Shown here: piece by piece, positions 1 through 6,818 of the stretch
How positions within the stretch are numbered: position 1 is the first letter of the stretch
Layout: every line of letters starts with the position of its first letter
Assembly (NCBI GenBank): GCA_017545365.1
Contig: JAFWOP010000042.1
Coordinates: forward strand, 20,437-84,436
DNA length: 64,000 nt
From: Bacteroidales bacterium
GTDB taxonomy: Bacteria > Bacteroidota > Bacteroidia > Bacteroidales > P3
Reading direction: 5' to 3'
Position numbers and translations under genes: made by a program
The notes under the pieces: model-generated
What the model was told of the DNA's origin: nothing
Databases searched by the model: none
The model's input: the letters and a program-made list of their open reading frames with translations, nothing else

Positions 1-952
1 CCAGACACAGGGCATACAACATATTGGGGTTTTCCAAATACATCTTATCGGGTTTCTGTACTTTCTTTAGCGACTGGGTGTCCGAGTAGAGCAAATTGAT
101 AACCTTCGACATAGACAAATACCTAAGATACGTTATCACCGTATTACGCGACGACTGTAGCATCAGTGCAATCTTACTGATGTCAACCTCGTAGGGTACA
201 AGCCCTGCCACCACATTAAGCAACATCTGTAGCTTACGGACGTTCACCGTCTCCACCTTGCATACCATCGGCAGTTCTGTGCCAATCACATAGTCTATCA
301 CATTCCCTACACGTTCATAGTATCTTTTCTCGCCCTCCAAATAGTAAGGGAAATACCCCACCTGAAGGTATTCGTGGAACAGCGGCACAGGACGGCACCG
401 CGTGTTTATCTCGTGACATACCTCGTCGGTATGGAAAAGTATCTCGTCGAAGGATGCCACAGGGAGGTCGATTCCTTTATAAAACTGTAGGAACTCGCGG
501 AAGGACAACCCTTGCATATTAAACCAGATGCAACGACGCGAAAGGTCGGCTTCGGAGTTGAGAATCTGTAGCAGAGATGAGCCGCTAATGGTAACCTTCA
601 GTTCGGGGTAGGTATCGTAAATCAGCTTTATTTCGCGGCTCCAGTTCTGATAGCGGTGAATCTCGTCTAAGAATAGATGTTTCCCCCCGTTTGTCACGAA
701 TCGTTCTGCCAAGTCTACCAGTGTGTTCTGGGCAAAGTACAGACTTTCGGCTGTGGCATACAGCACTTCGGAGAGGCAATTGGCATAGTGCTGTTTTATA
801 TACTGGAGTATCAGCGTGGTCTTGCCTACACCGCGTGGCCCTATGATGGCTGACAGCCTTTCGTCCCAAGCCACTTCGTTAATGCACTCTCTAACCAAAT
901 CTAACGAAATAGACGTCAGCCGACGATTAAATTGTGATACCAATACGTCCAT
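1..952 (-). CDS. AAA_14-type ATPase (DUF4143 family), C-terminus cut by window edge
   Basis: Read from the minus strand, an open frame starts at ATG 952 and stays open to base 1, giving 317 codons. A Walker A motif GPRGVGKT lies at about residues 38-45, a Walker B motif HLFLDEIHRY at about 88-97, and a sensor-like segment SGSSLL follows. The middle region has the RRCIWFNMQGLSFREFLQF pattern typical of the AAA_14/DUF4143 ATPases that are abundant in Bacteroidales. The C-terminal DUF4143 (PD-(D/E)XK-like) part lies outside the window. These proteins are soluble P-loop ATPases; their cellular role is not settled. Its upstream region carries two near-identical palindromes (995-1046), possibly its own operator. 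No canonical TAnnTTTG box is obvious. Confidence in family is high; function is unknown. Confidence 0.85.
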   Translation of the reverse strand, partial: MDVLVSQFNRRLTSISLDLVRECINEVAWDERLSAIIGPRGVGKTTLILQYIKQHYANCLSEVLYATAESLYFAQNTLVDLAERFVTNGGKHLFLDEIHRYQNWSREIKLIYDTYPELKVTISGSSLLQILNSEADLSRRCIWFNMQGLSFREFLQFYKGIDLPVASFDEILFHTDEVCHEINTRCRPVPLFHEYLQVGYFPYYLEGEKRYYERVGNVIDYVIGTELPMVCKVETVNVRKLQMLLNVVAGLVPYEVDISKIALMLQSSRNTVITYLRYLSMSKVINLLYSDTQSLKKVQKPDKMYLENPNMLYALCL

Positions 953-994
953 AATCAATTAGTTTAGAGCATTAACGTCGAAAGACGATATTTA

Positions 995-1046
995 TTGCTC
1001 TCCCGGGAGAGTAAATTTCGTATTTTTTGCTCTCTCGGGAGAGCAA
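995..1046. promoter_or_regulatory. Paired 20-bp palindromes upstream of ATPase gene (putative operator)
   Basis: Two copies of the palindrome TTGCTCTCnCGGGAGAGnAA lie at 995-1014 and 1027-1046, with centres 32 bp apart (about three helical turns). The core CTCTCCCGGGAGAG at 998-1011 is a perfect palindrome; the second copy has one central mismatch. They sit 43-95 bp upstream of the ATPase start codon at 952, where a dimeric DNA-binding protein could act. Regulation is inferred from position and symmetry only. Confidence 0.5.
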
Positions 1047-1079
1047 CCTTTGCAAACTGCTGGGAATGCAGTGCTTGTA

Positions 1080-1183
1080 GCGTGTCTTCGACACGCAGGG
1101 CGGGGGAGACAGGAGACCCCACACTGAGCACCCTGTGGACGCTTAGTGTGGGGTTAATAGGATGTCGTGCCTTTGGCACGGAC
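1080..1183. repeat. Intergenic hairpin element (ACCCCACACT family, copy 1)
   Basis: Three consecutive inverted repeats: GCGTGTC/GACACGC at 1080-1096, ACCCCACACT (1116-1125) with AGTGTGGGGT (1145-1154) followed by TAAT, and GTCGTGCC/GGCACGGAC at 1164-1183. The same ordered structure recurs at 32733-32798 and, degraded, at 42078-42160, so this is a dispersed intergenic repeat. It lies downstream of the lipoprotein gene at 1216-3177 and might act as a transcription end, though no long U-tract follows. Confidence 0.6.
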
Positions 1184-1215
1184 AGGCTGCAAAAAGGTGA
1201 CGGACAATCGTCGTC

Positions 1216-3177
1216 TTACTTGGAAGTAGGTCTCACCCAAGTGAAGGTCACCCCGCTGGTGGGTAGACCTGTGCCACTCTCCAATTCTGTCTGCACTGCC
1301 AACGGGCAGGTGATGGTGCAGGCATGCGAGTTAGTGGCTAAATTAGAACACATATAAGATTTATTGTTCACACTGCTCATGTCGAAGTTGGAGAGATCAA
1401 GGCTTGTCAAGCCACGGCAACCGCTAAACATCATATACATATCCGTCACATTCGAAGTGTTGAAGTTGGAGAGGTCAAGGCTTGTCAGGCCGCTGCAAGA
1501 AGAAAACATATCATGCACACTCCTCACATTCGAAGTGTTGAAGTTGGAGAGGTCAAGGCTTGTCAGGCCGCTGCAAGAAGAAAACATACTACTCATATCC
1601 GTCACATTCGAAGTGTTGAAGTTGGAGAGGTCAAGGCTTGTCAAGCCGCTGCAAGAAGAAAACATATGACTCATATTCCTCACATTCGAAGTGTTGAAGT
1701 TGGAGAGGTCAAGACTTGTCAAGCCGAAACAACGCTGAAACATACCTTCCATACTCGTCACATCCGAAGTGTTGAAGTTGGAGACATCAAGGCTTGTCAA
1801 GCCGCTGCAACCATTAAACATACCTTGTATATTCGTCACATTCGAAGTGTTGAAGTTGGAGACATCAAGGCTTGTCAAGCCGAAACAAAGCTGAAACATA
1901 CAGTCCATATCCGTCACATTCGAAGTGTTGAAGTTGGAGACATCAAGGCTTGTCAAGCTTTCGCAGAAAGAAAACATATAATACATATTCGTCACATTCG
2001 AGGTGTTGAAGTTGGAGACATCAAGGCTTGTCAAACTGCTGCACCCCCCAAACATCACACCCATATTCGTCACATTCTCGGTGTTGAACCCTTCACCAAA
2101 GTCAATCTCTTCTATTGAGGATTCAGGACGGTATGTTGTAGAATTAAATCTTCCCTGGAACATGCATGAGCAATTAGGATTGGCATTTATCATGCTGGCA
2201 CTGGTGGAGACTCTCCATGTTGTGCCATCCAGATTACCATAGATGGGAACAGAGGAGTTGCTTGTGGAGAGTAATGTGCCTGAGGAAACAGAGCTGTTGT
2301 ACTCGAATACAACTGCTGTAGCATTGTTGGGGATGGCGGCATTGAATGTCGGGCCGTCCACCAGCTCGGCGGCGAGGATTTGAGTGAGGGAGGTGACGTT
2401 GAGGGTGACGGTGGTGTAGGTGTTGTGGGTGAGGGCTACGCTGTTCTTGGGCAGCTCGTAGTAGTAGCCGTTGGTGGTGGTGAGGGTTATAGTGACGTTG
2501 TCCGTAGGGAAGGCGGGGACGTAGATGTCGAAGGCCGACTGGGCTCCGGCGGCAAGGGTCACATTGGTGGCTCCCGACAGGCGGAGCGATACAGCGTGCG
2601 ATGCATCAGAGGAGAGAGTGATGCCGTCGTCCGAAGTGCCGTTGACCGTGGCAGTGCCCGCGCCGCTCAGATAGGCGTTGGCAGCCTCTATCTTCAGGCT
2701 GCCGAGCGTCATGTCGTTGCCCGTGTTGTTGTTGACCACCACATGCACGATAGAGCAGAGGTTGTAGAACTGTAGTGTGCTGCCCTCGGTGAAGGCACCC
2801 ATGGGAGCATCTACGCGCTGGTGGCCGTCCACCACTTGGTAACGCTGTGTTGCTGGCAGGGTGACAGGTATGGTGGCACTGTTGGTGATGTTGCTTCCCT
2901 GTGTCACCAACGAGGCGGGAAAGATGGCGCGGTAGCTGTCGTCACCCACCACTTCGGCTATCTGTGCCGACGAGCCGGAGATGGCAGAGACGGTGTAGGC
3001 GGCATTGTTGACATACACTTGGTCGCCCTCGCTCCAGCAGGGGTAGCGGTCGTCGATATAGGTCTTGGAGGGCTGGTTGATGACTGCACCGAGGGTGACA
3101 AGCTCTTGATCTTTATTACAGCTTGTCATCAGTGCAAGGATTGCTAAGCTAGCTAAGAGATAATTCTGTTTTTTCAT
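1216..3177 (-). CDS. Fimbrillin/BspA-like surface lipoprotein with nine DUF285 repeats
   Basis: The 653-residue product begins with a lipoprotein signal peptide (lipobox LMTSC, Cys about residue 20), so it is probably anchored in the outer membrane and exposed on the surface. Residues about 25-270 resemble fimbrillin-like domains (for example the segment YPCWSEGDQVYV). From about residue 355 there are nine copies of a 26-residue DUF285/BspA repeat of the form LTSLD-V/L-SNFNTSNV-n6-MF-n2-C, followed by a short cap ending in TFTWVRPTSK. BspA-type repeats usually mediate binding to host or microbial surfaces. No T9SS sorting domain is present. It starts 18 nt after the 53-residue peptide gene at 3196-3357, and both probably share the promoter at 3656-3686. 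Repeat number may vary because the coding DNA is a 78-bp tandem array. Confidence 0.85.
   Translation of the reverse strand: MKKQNYLLASLAILALMTSCNKDQELVTLGAVINQPSKTYIDDRYPCWSEGDQVYVNNAAYTVSAISGSSAQIAEVVGDDSYRAIFPASLVTQGSNITNSATIPVTLPATQRYQVVDGHQRVDAPMGAFTEGSTLQFYNLCSIVHVVVNNNTGNDMTLGSLKIEAANAYLSGAGTATVNGTSDDGITLSSDASHAVSLRLSGATNVTLAAGAQSAFDIYVPAFPTDNVTITLTTTNGYYYELPKNSVALTHNTYTTVTLNVTSLTQILAAELVDGPTFNAAIPNNATAVVFEYNSSVSSGTLLSTSNSSVPIYGNLDGTTWRVSTSASMINANPNCSCMFQGRFNSTTYRPESSIEEIDFGEGFNTENVTNMGVMFGGCSSLTSLDVSNFNTSNVTNMYYMFSFCESLTSLDVSNFNTSNVTDMDCMFQLCFGLTSLDVSNFNTSNVTNIQGMFNGCSGLTSLDVSNFNTSDVTSMEGMFQRCFGLTSLDLSNFNTSNVRNMSHMFSSCSGLTSLDLSNFNTSNVTDMSSMFSSCSGLTSLDLSNFNTSNVRSVHDMFSSCSGLTSLDLSNFNTSNVTDMYMMFSGCRGLTSLDLSNFDMSSVNNKSYMCSNLATNSHACTITCPLAVQTELESGTGLPTSGVTFTWVRPTSK
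1384..2090. repeat. 78-bp tandem repeat array, about nine units, coding
   Basis: The word cacattcgaagtgttgaag recurs every 78 bp through this stretch, encoding the 26-residue DUF285 repeats of the lipoprotein on the minus strand. Adjacent units are highly similar, particularly between about 1450 and 1690, so unequal recombination could add or remove units without changing the frame. Confidence 0.9.
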
Positions 3178-3195
3178 GGAGATACTTTTTTTAGT

Positions 3196-3357
3196 TTACA
3201 TATCCCAGCTGCCAGCCTCGTATTGGCTGGTGGTGGCATTTGATTGATCGTCTGGATGGGAGGGATGAATTGACAATGCCATCCCATTTTCGACTGCTAC
3301 AGACTTGACAACCACTTTTGGGCGGTCGTACGTTTTTTTTATTTCATTTTCTTTCAT
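3196..3357 (-). CDS. Small 53-residue peptide preceding the BspA-like lipoprotein
   Basis: ATG at 3357 opens a 53-codon frame ending with TAA at 3196-3198. The peptide begins MKENEIKKTYDRPKVVVKSV and ends SQYEAGSWDM. This matches the pattern of short Bacteroidales peptides (basic start, a tyrosine/proline motif then a hydrophobic strand, and an acidic aromatic tail) that often sit just upstream of surface lipoprotein genes. It has no signal peptide. It ends 18 nt before the lipoprotein start and is preceded by a roughly 300-nt leader containing a terminator-like hairpin, so it may belong to a regulatory leader. Family membership is from memory; the role is unknown. Coding status is supported by position and composition, not by a known domain. 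Confidence 0.55.
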   Translation of the reverse strand: MKENEIKKTYDRPKVVVKSVAVENGMALSIHPSHPDDQSNATTSQYEAGSWDM

Positions 3358-3400
3358 GGGTGATGAATTTAGTTACTGCCCCAAGTCTCCAACAGGCAGC

Positions 3401-3435
3401 AAATAAAAAAGGCATGAGACTTATGTGCTCATGTC
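3401..3435 (-). terminator. Terminator-like hairpin in the leader of the lipoprotein operon
   Basis: On the minus strand, GACATGAG-(9 nt)-CTCATGCC is followed immediately by TTTTTTATTT. It lies between the promoter (3656-3686) and the small peptide start (3357), in the same transcript. That placement suits an attenuator rather than a simple end of transcription. Confidence 0.45.
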
Positions 3436-3655
3436 CGTTTTCAACCAGGTATCGCCAAACACCTTTGAGGAAACGGGGTCTATGAAACATATCTCACGCC
3501 TGAGTATATGCCGAAGGTATGACCCTATAGCATACACAACAAGCGAAAGCATTAAAGCTCATCCTTCCTCATGAAATTTTGGCGAAATTCCGATAATGGG
3601 ACAGTATCGTAATGCTTTTCTTGCAAACTGCTTACTTCTCTCTCGTAAGCAGCTG

Positions 3656-3686
3656 CAAAGATACGAAGAAAAACCAAACTGGCAAA
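3656..3686 (-). promoter_or_regulatory. Bacteroidota promoter for the peptide/lipoprotein operon
   Basis: On the minus strand TTTG (3683-3686) is separated by exactly 19 bp from TATCTTTG (3656-3663), a full match to the Bacteroidota -33/-7 consensus. The start codon of the small peptide is about 300 nt downstream, leaving a long untranslated leader. Confidence 0.75.
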
Positions 3687-4174
3687 ATTTTATTTCTAAC
3701 GTTTTGGTTAACAGCTGTCCCGTTTTATCATTAATTGCCTAATTATCCCAAAGGCTGAATGTCTGCAGCTGTTCTTGAACGTGATGGATGGTTTCTGTTT
3801 GGTTTATTCGTGGATTATTTCTCTTTTTTATTATTTTACTGATGATTTATCGTTCGTCTATCGTGTTTATTTTCTTATTCAGAAATAATATAGAAAATAA
3901 ATAGAAAGTAAATAGAAAATACATAGAATATAAATAGCTAATAGGCACCGTGTTAGCGAGGGCGCGATTTTAGGCTTTTTTGGGGGTATTGTTGGAGGGG
4001 GGTAGCTGCGGTTTGTGGGTGCTGGGGCAGTGGGGGTAATTGCTTGTTTTGTAGTGTGATAGTTTAACTGAGAAATGGGTAACAAGCCAAGGTTGTAGAC
4101 TTGGCGGAGCCGGCATAGGCGTTTGTCGTGCATAGAGGGGGGAAAGGGGGGGAGGGTTTGGTGGGATGCCCTTT
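3687..4174. other. Gene-free interval with an 11-bp AT-rich tandem repeat
   Basis: No convincing gene is visible. The left part is AT-rich; 3890-3938 holds four to five copies of ATAGAAAATAA with small variations. The part next to the HAD phosphatase gene (about 3955-4174) is unusually G-rich on the plus strand. The only long open frame here is proline-rich and low in complexity and looks like chance. Confidence 0.6.
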
Positions 4175-4813
4175 TCACCCTTGGATTAGGGGGAGGAGGT
4201 CGGCGAAGTCGTCGACAAGGTGGTCGGCACCGGCGGCGAGGAGGTCGGCGGGGGTGCCGTTGCCGTAGGTGACGCCGCAGGTGCGGGTGCCGGCGTTGCG
4301 GCCCATGAGGATGTCGACGGGCATGTCGCCTACCACTAGGGTTTGGCTGGGAGAGACTTGCAGTGTGTCTAGTATATGGAGGACGGGCATGGGGGAGGGC
4401 TTGGGTTGGCTGACATCTTCGGCACCGACGACCAGCTCGAAGTAGTGGGCTATGCCCATGTCGTGGAGGAATGCCCAGAGGGATGTGGAGGTGCGCGAGG
4501 AGGCGATGGCCATGCGGGTGCCGAGCTTCAGTTGGTCGAGGGTTTCGCGGACGTGGGGGAAGAGCTGCGGGACGAGTTGTCGGCGGTTGGCCTCGAAGAG
4601 GTGGCGGTAGGTGGCGGTGCAGAGGTCGGCTTGCTCGTCGGTGAGGTGGGGGATGAGGCGTAGGAAGGCGTCGCGGAGGGGTATGCCGATGGTGGCGGCA
4701 CAGGCGTCGTCGTCCGCCACGGGGTGTCCCAGCTGGCGCATCACCTGCTGTAGGGTCATGACGATGTTGCGGCGGGTGTCGGCAAGGGTGCCGTCGAAGT
4801 CGAGAATGAGCAT
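4175..4813 (-). CDS. HAD-superfamily phosphatase (phosphoglycolate phosphatase-like)
   Basis: The 212-residue protein has the HAD motifs in order: motif I LDFDGTLADT at residues 3-12 with nucleophile Asp, motif II SSRTS at about 105-109, and motif III/IV KPSP followed by VVGDMPVDILMGRNAG at about 160-175. A helical cap lies between motifs I and II. This is the Gph/PgmB-like architecture of small-molecule phosphatases acting in the cytoplasm; the substrate cannot be read from sequence. ATG at 4813 places motif I right at the N-terminus, as usual. The gene follows the DUF4159 gene on the same strand across an 80-bp repeat-filled spacer, so the two may be cotranscribed. Confidence 0.85.
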   Translation of the reverse strand: MLILDFDGTLADTRRNIVMTLQQVMRQLGHPVADDDACAATIGIPLRDAFLRLIPHLTDEQADLCTATYRHLFEANRRQLVPQLFPHVRETLDQLKLGTRMAIASSRTSTSLWAFLHDMGIAHYFELVVGAEDVSQPKPSPMPVLHILDTLQVSPSQTLVVGDMPVDILMGRNAGTRTCGVTYGNGTPADLLAAGADHLVDDFADLLPLIQG

Positions 4814-4892
4814 TTTAATACGTTAATTCGTTAATGTGTTAATTCGTTAATCAAAAAGACTAACACATTCACACATTTACACATTCAAGCAT
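4814..4892. repeat. TTAATTCG/TTAATGTG-type intergenic repeat, copy 1
   Basis: The spacer consists almost wholly of words such as GTTAATTCG, TTAATGTG, ACACATTC and CATTCAAGC. The same vocabulary fills spacers at 5553-5808, 37845-37925, 47592-47642, 57957-58060 and 59741-59940. Confidence 0.75.
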
Positions 4893-5552
4893 TCAATTAG
4901 TAAAGGCATATTGGAGGATGTTTTCGCCCATACGGAAGGCTTTTTGTCGGGTGGCTTGGCTGTCGTTGTGTACGTCGGGGTCTTCCCAGCCGTCGCCGAG
5001 GTCGCATTCCCAGGAGAAGAAGCAGACGAGGCGCCCTTCCCAGATGAGGCCGTAGCCGCGGGGCGGGAGGTTGTCGTGTTCGTGGATTTTGGGCAGGCCG
5101 TTGGGGAAGTCGTATTTCTGGTGGTAGATGGGGTGGGAGAAGGGGAGTTCGACGAAGTCCAGCTCGGGGAATACCTTCTTCATGGCGGGGATGACGAACT
5201 GGCGAAGGCCGTAGTTGTCGTCGATGTGGAGGAAGCCGCCGCCGATGAGGTAGTTGCGGAGGTTCTGTGCCTCTTGGTTGGAGAAGACGACGTTGCCGTG
5301 GCCGGTCATGTGGACGAAGGGGTAGTTGAACAGTTCGGAGCTGCCCACATCGACCACCGCGTAGTTGGGCGCAAGGTTCATGCGGGCGTCGGTGTTGCAG
5401 AAGGCGATGAGGTTGGTGAGGGAGGTGGGGTTGGCATACCAGTCGCCGCCACCGCCGTATTTGAGGAGTGCGATGGGGGTTTGGGCGTTGAGGGAATTGA
5501 GAATTGGGAATTGAGAATTGAGAATGAAGAGTATCAGTAGTATTTTTTTCAT
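4893..5552 (-). CDS. Exported DUF4159 protein
   Basis: The 219-residue protein begins with a signal peptide (MKKILLILFIL...NAQ) and carries the DUF4159 signature: an HMTGHG segment, then GGFLHIDDNYG at about residues 104-114, HPIY and a GYG element. DUF4159 proteins are periplasmic or envelope proteins of Bacteroidota with a glutamine-amidotransferase-like fold; their function is unknown. Part of the signal peptide (ILNSQFPILNSL) is encoded by the repeat GAGAATTGGGAATTGAGAAT, the kind of sequence that otherwise lies between genes here; the protein at 59945-60400 shows the same feature. The gene lies upstream of, and in the same direction as, the HAD phosphatase gene. Confidence 0.85.
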   Translation of the reverse strand: MKKILLILFILNSQFPILNSLNAQTPIALLKYGGGGDWYANPTSLTNLIAFCNTDARMNLAPNYAVVDVGSSELFNYPFVHMTGHGNVVFSNQEAQNLRNYLIGGGFLHIDDNYGLRQFVIPAMKKVFPELDFVELPFSHPIYHQKYDFPNGLPKIHEHDNLPPRGYGLIWEGRLVCFFSWECDLGDGWEDPDVHNDSQATRQKAFRMGENILQYAFTN

Positions 5553-5808
5553 GGATGTTGATGTTAATTGGTGAATTCGTTAATGTGTTAATTCGTTAGC
5601 TGGAATATGTGCATTCAAGGACTGCTTGATTGTTTGATTGCTGTATTGTCTGAGTAGAATGAATTTCAAGGATTGCTTGAGTGTTTGATTGTTTTAGTAT
5701 ATTGACTGCGTCAGCACTCAAGCATTTACACGTTGACTCACTTTATTAACTTTTTTGCGGCCTTCGGCTCAAGTAGTGAAGCAATAATTCAAGCATTCAA
5801 GCATTGAT
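5553..5808. repeat. Repeat-filled spacer between rsmE and the DUF4159 gene
   Basis: No gene is seen. The stretch is built from degenerate copies of GTTAATTCG, CTTGATTGTTTGATTG and TTCAAGCATTCAAGCATT. The last of these runs into the 3' end of rsmE. Confidence 0.65.
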
Positions 5809-6531
5809 TCAACACGTTTGCACATTCATAAAGTTGAGTGCTGTGATAGCGTAGAGGGCGGCGGTTTCGGTGCGTAGGCGGCTGTTGCCGAGGGTGACGG
5901 GGTGGAAACCGTGGTCGAGTGCGAGGGTAATCTCGCGAGGACTGAAGTCGCCTTCGGGACCTATGAGCACGAGAACGTCCTGGCCGGGGGCGTAGAGTTG
6001 GCGGATGGAGCGGCGGTCGCTGTCGGCGCAGTGGCACACGAGGCGTCGGGCATCGGGGGAGGACTCGGGGAGTGAGGAGAGAAGGCTGTCGAGGCTGATA
6101 GCGGGGTCGATGGCAGGGCGGCGGGCTTTGAGCGACTGCTTCATGGCACTGAGGGCTATGCGGTCGAGCCGTTCGGTCTTGAGGTGCATACGCTCGGAGT
6201 GGTCGCAGAGGAGGGGGGTGATGCGGTCAATGCCGATTTCGACGGCCTTCTCGACCAGCCATTCGAGGCGGGCGGGGTTCTTGGTGGGGGCTACGGCGAG
6301 GTGGAGGCAGAAAGGTCGGGGCTGGTAGTTGTCCAGCCGTTCTATAATCTCCACTTCGCAGCTCCGCTCGTCGGGGACAGCGAGGTGGGCACGGCACATG
6401 ACCCCGTCGCCGGAGGTGACCCACAACTCATCGCCTGCTGTCATGCGGAGGACACGGACGCAGTGTTTCGACTCGTCGGGCGGAAGGATGGCATAGGAGC
6501 CATGGGTGTCGTCGGATAAGAACAGTCGCAT
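5809..6531 (-). CDS. rsmE: 16S rRNA m3U1498 methyltransferase RsmE
   Basis: The 240-residue protein methylates N3 of U1498 in 16S rRNA using S-adenosylmethionine. The N-terminal PUA-like domain contains HCVRVLRM at about residues 22-29. The SPOUT methyltransferase domain includes AVAPTKNPARLEWLVEKAVEIG, a CDHSER segment, and the SAM-binding knot LIGPEGDFSPRE and LGNSRLRTETAA near the C-terminus. The length fits the family. ATG at 6531 (MRLFLSDD) is chosen over an in-frame upstream start because RsmE proteins begin with this strand. A -7 box at 6640-6647 lies about 110 bp upstream. Confidence 0.93.
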   Translation of the reverse strand: MRLFLSDDTHGSYAILPPDESKHCVRVLRMTAGDELWVTSGDGVMCRAHLAVPDERSCEVEIIERLDNYQPRPFCLHLAVAPTKNPARLEWLVEKAVEIGIDRITPLLCDHSERMHLKTERLDRIALSAMKQSLKARRPAIDPAISLDSLLSSLPESSPDARRLVCHCADSDRRSIRQLYAPGQDVLVLIGPEGDFSPREITLALDHGFHPVTLGNSRLRTETAALYAITALNFMNVQTC

Positions 6532-6639
6532 GGTGATTGATATTGATGGTTTAGAATGTTCGCTTCGCATGAAGGTGACAAGAATGAAAAGCTTTATTGT
6601 TCGTTGTTCGGACTTCCAAGGTGAGCCTTTTTCGATTTG

Positions 6640-6647
6640 CAAAAGTA
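6640..6647 (-). promoter_or_regulatory. -7 box TACTTTTG for rsmE
   Basis: TACTTTTG on the minus strand matches the Bacteroidota -7 consensus. No clear TTTG lies at the expected -33 position. It precedes rsmE and diverges from the promoter at 6789. Confidence 0.5.
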
Positions 6648-6788
6648 CGACTTTTTTGCCATATTACAGCTGTCGGAACCCCTATTTTTTGAACATTGGA
6701 TGCAATAAGACAGGTATATTCATATTTATTAACATCGTAACTCTAATAAATTTCAATCTTCTGCGTTATCTGATTGTGAAAAAAGTGC

Positions 6789-6796
6789 TACTTTTG
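6789..6796 (+). promoter_or_regulatory. -7 box TACTTTTG for the large secreted protein gene
   Basis: TACTTTTG ends 4 nt before a GTG codon at 6801 and 22 nt before the ATG at 6819. Transcription would start close to the GTG, so either a leaderless message or a very short leader is implied. Confidence 0.6.
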
Positions 6797-6818
6797 CACT
6801 GTGAAAAAAAGTCAGTAT

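Noticed and set aside
1384..2090. Regular 78-bp repeats considered as a CRISPR array
   Set aside because: The repeats code in frame for DUF285 units, are contiguous without distinct spacers, and no cas gene is nearby.
3879..4178. A 99-codon open frame on the minus strand after the HAD phosphatase gene
   Set aside because: It is Pro-rich at one end and Ile/Leu/Tyr-rich at the other because it crosses a G-rich tract and an 11-bp AT-rich tandem repeat. No domain or start context supports it.
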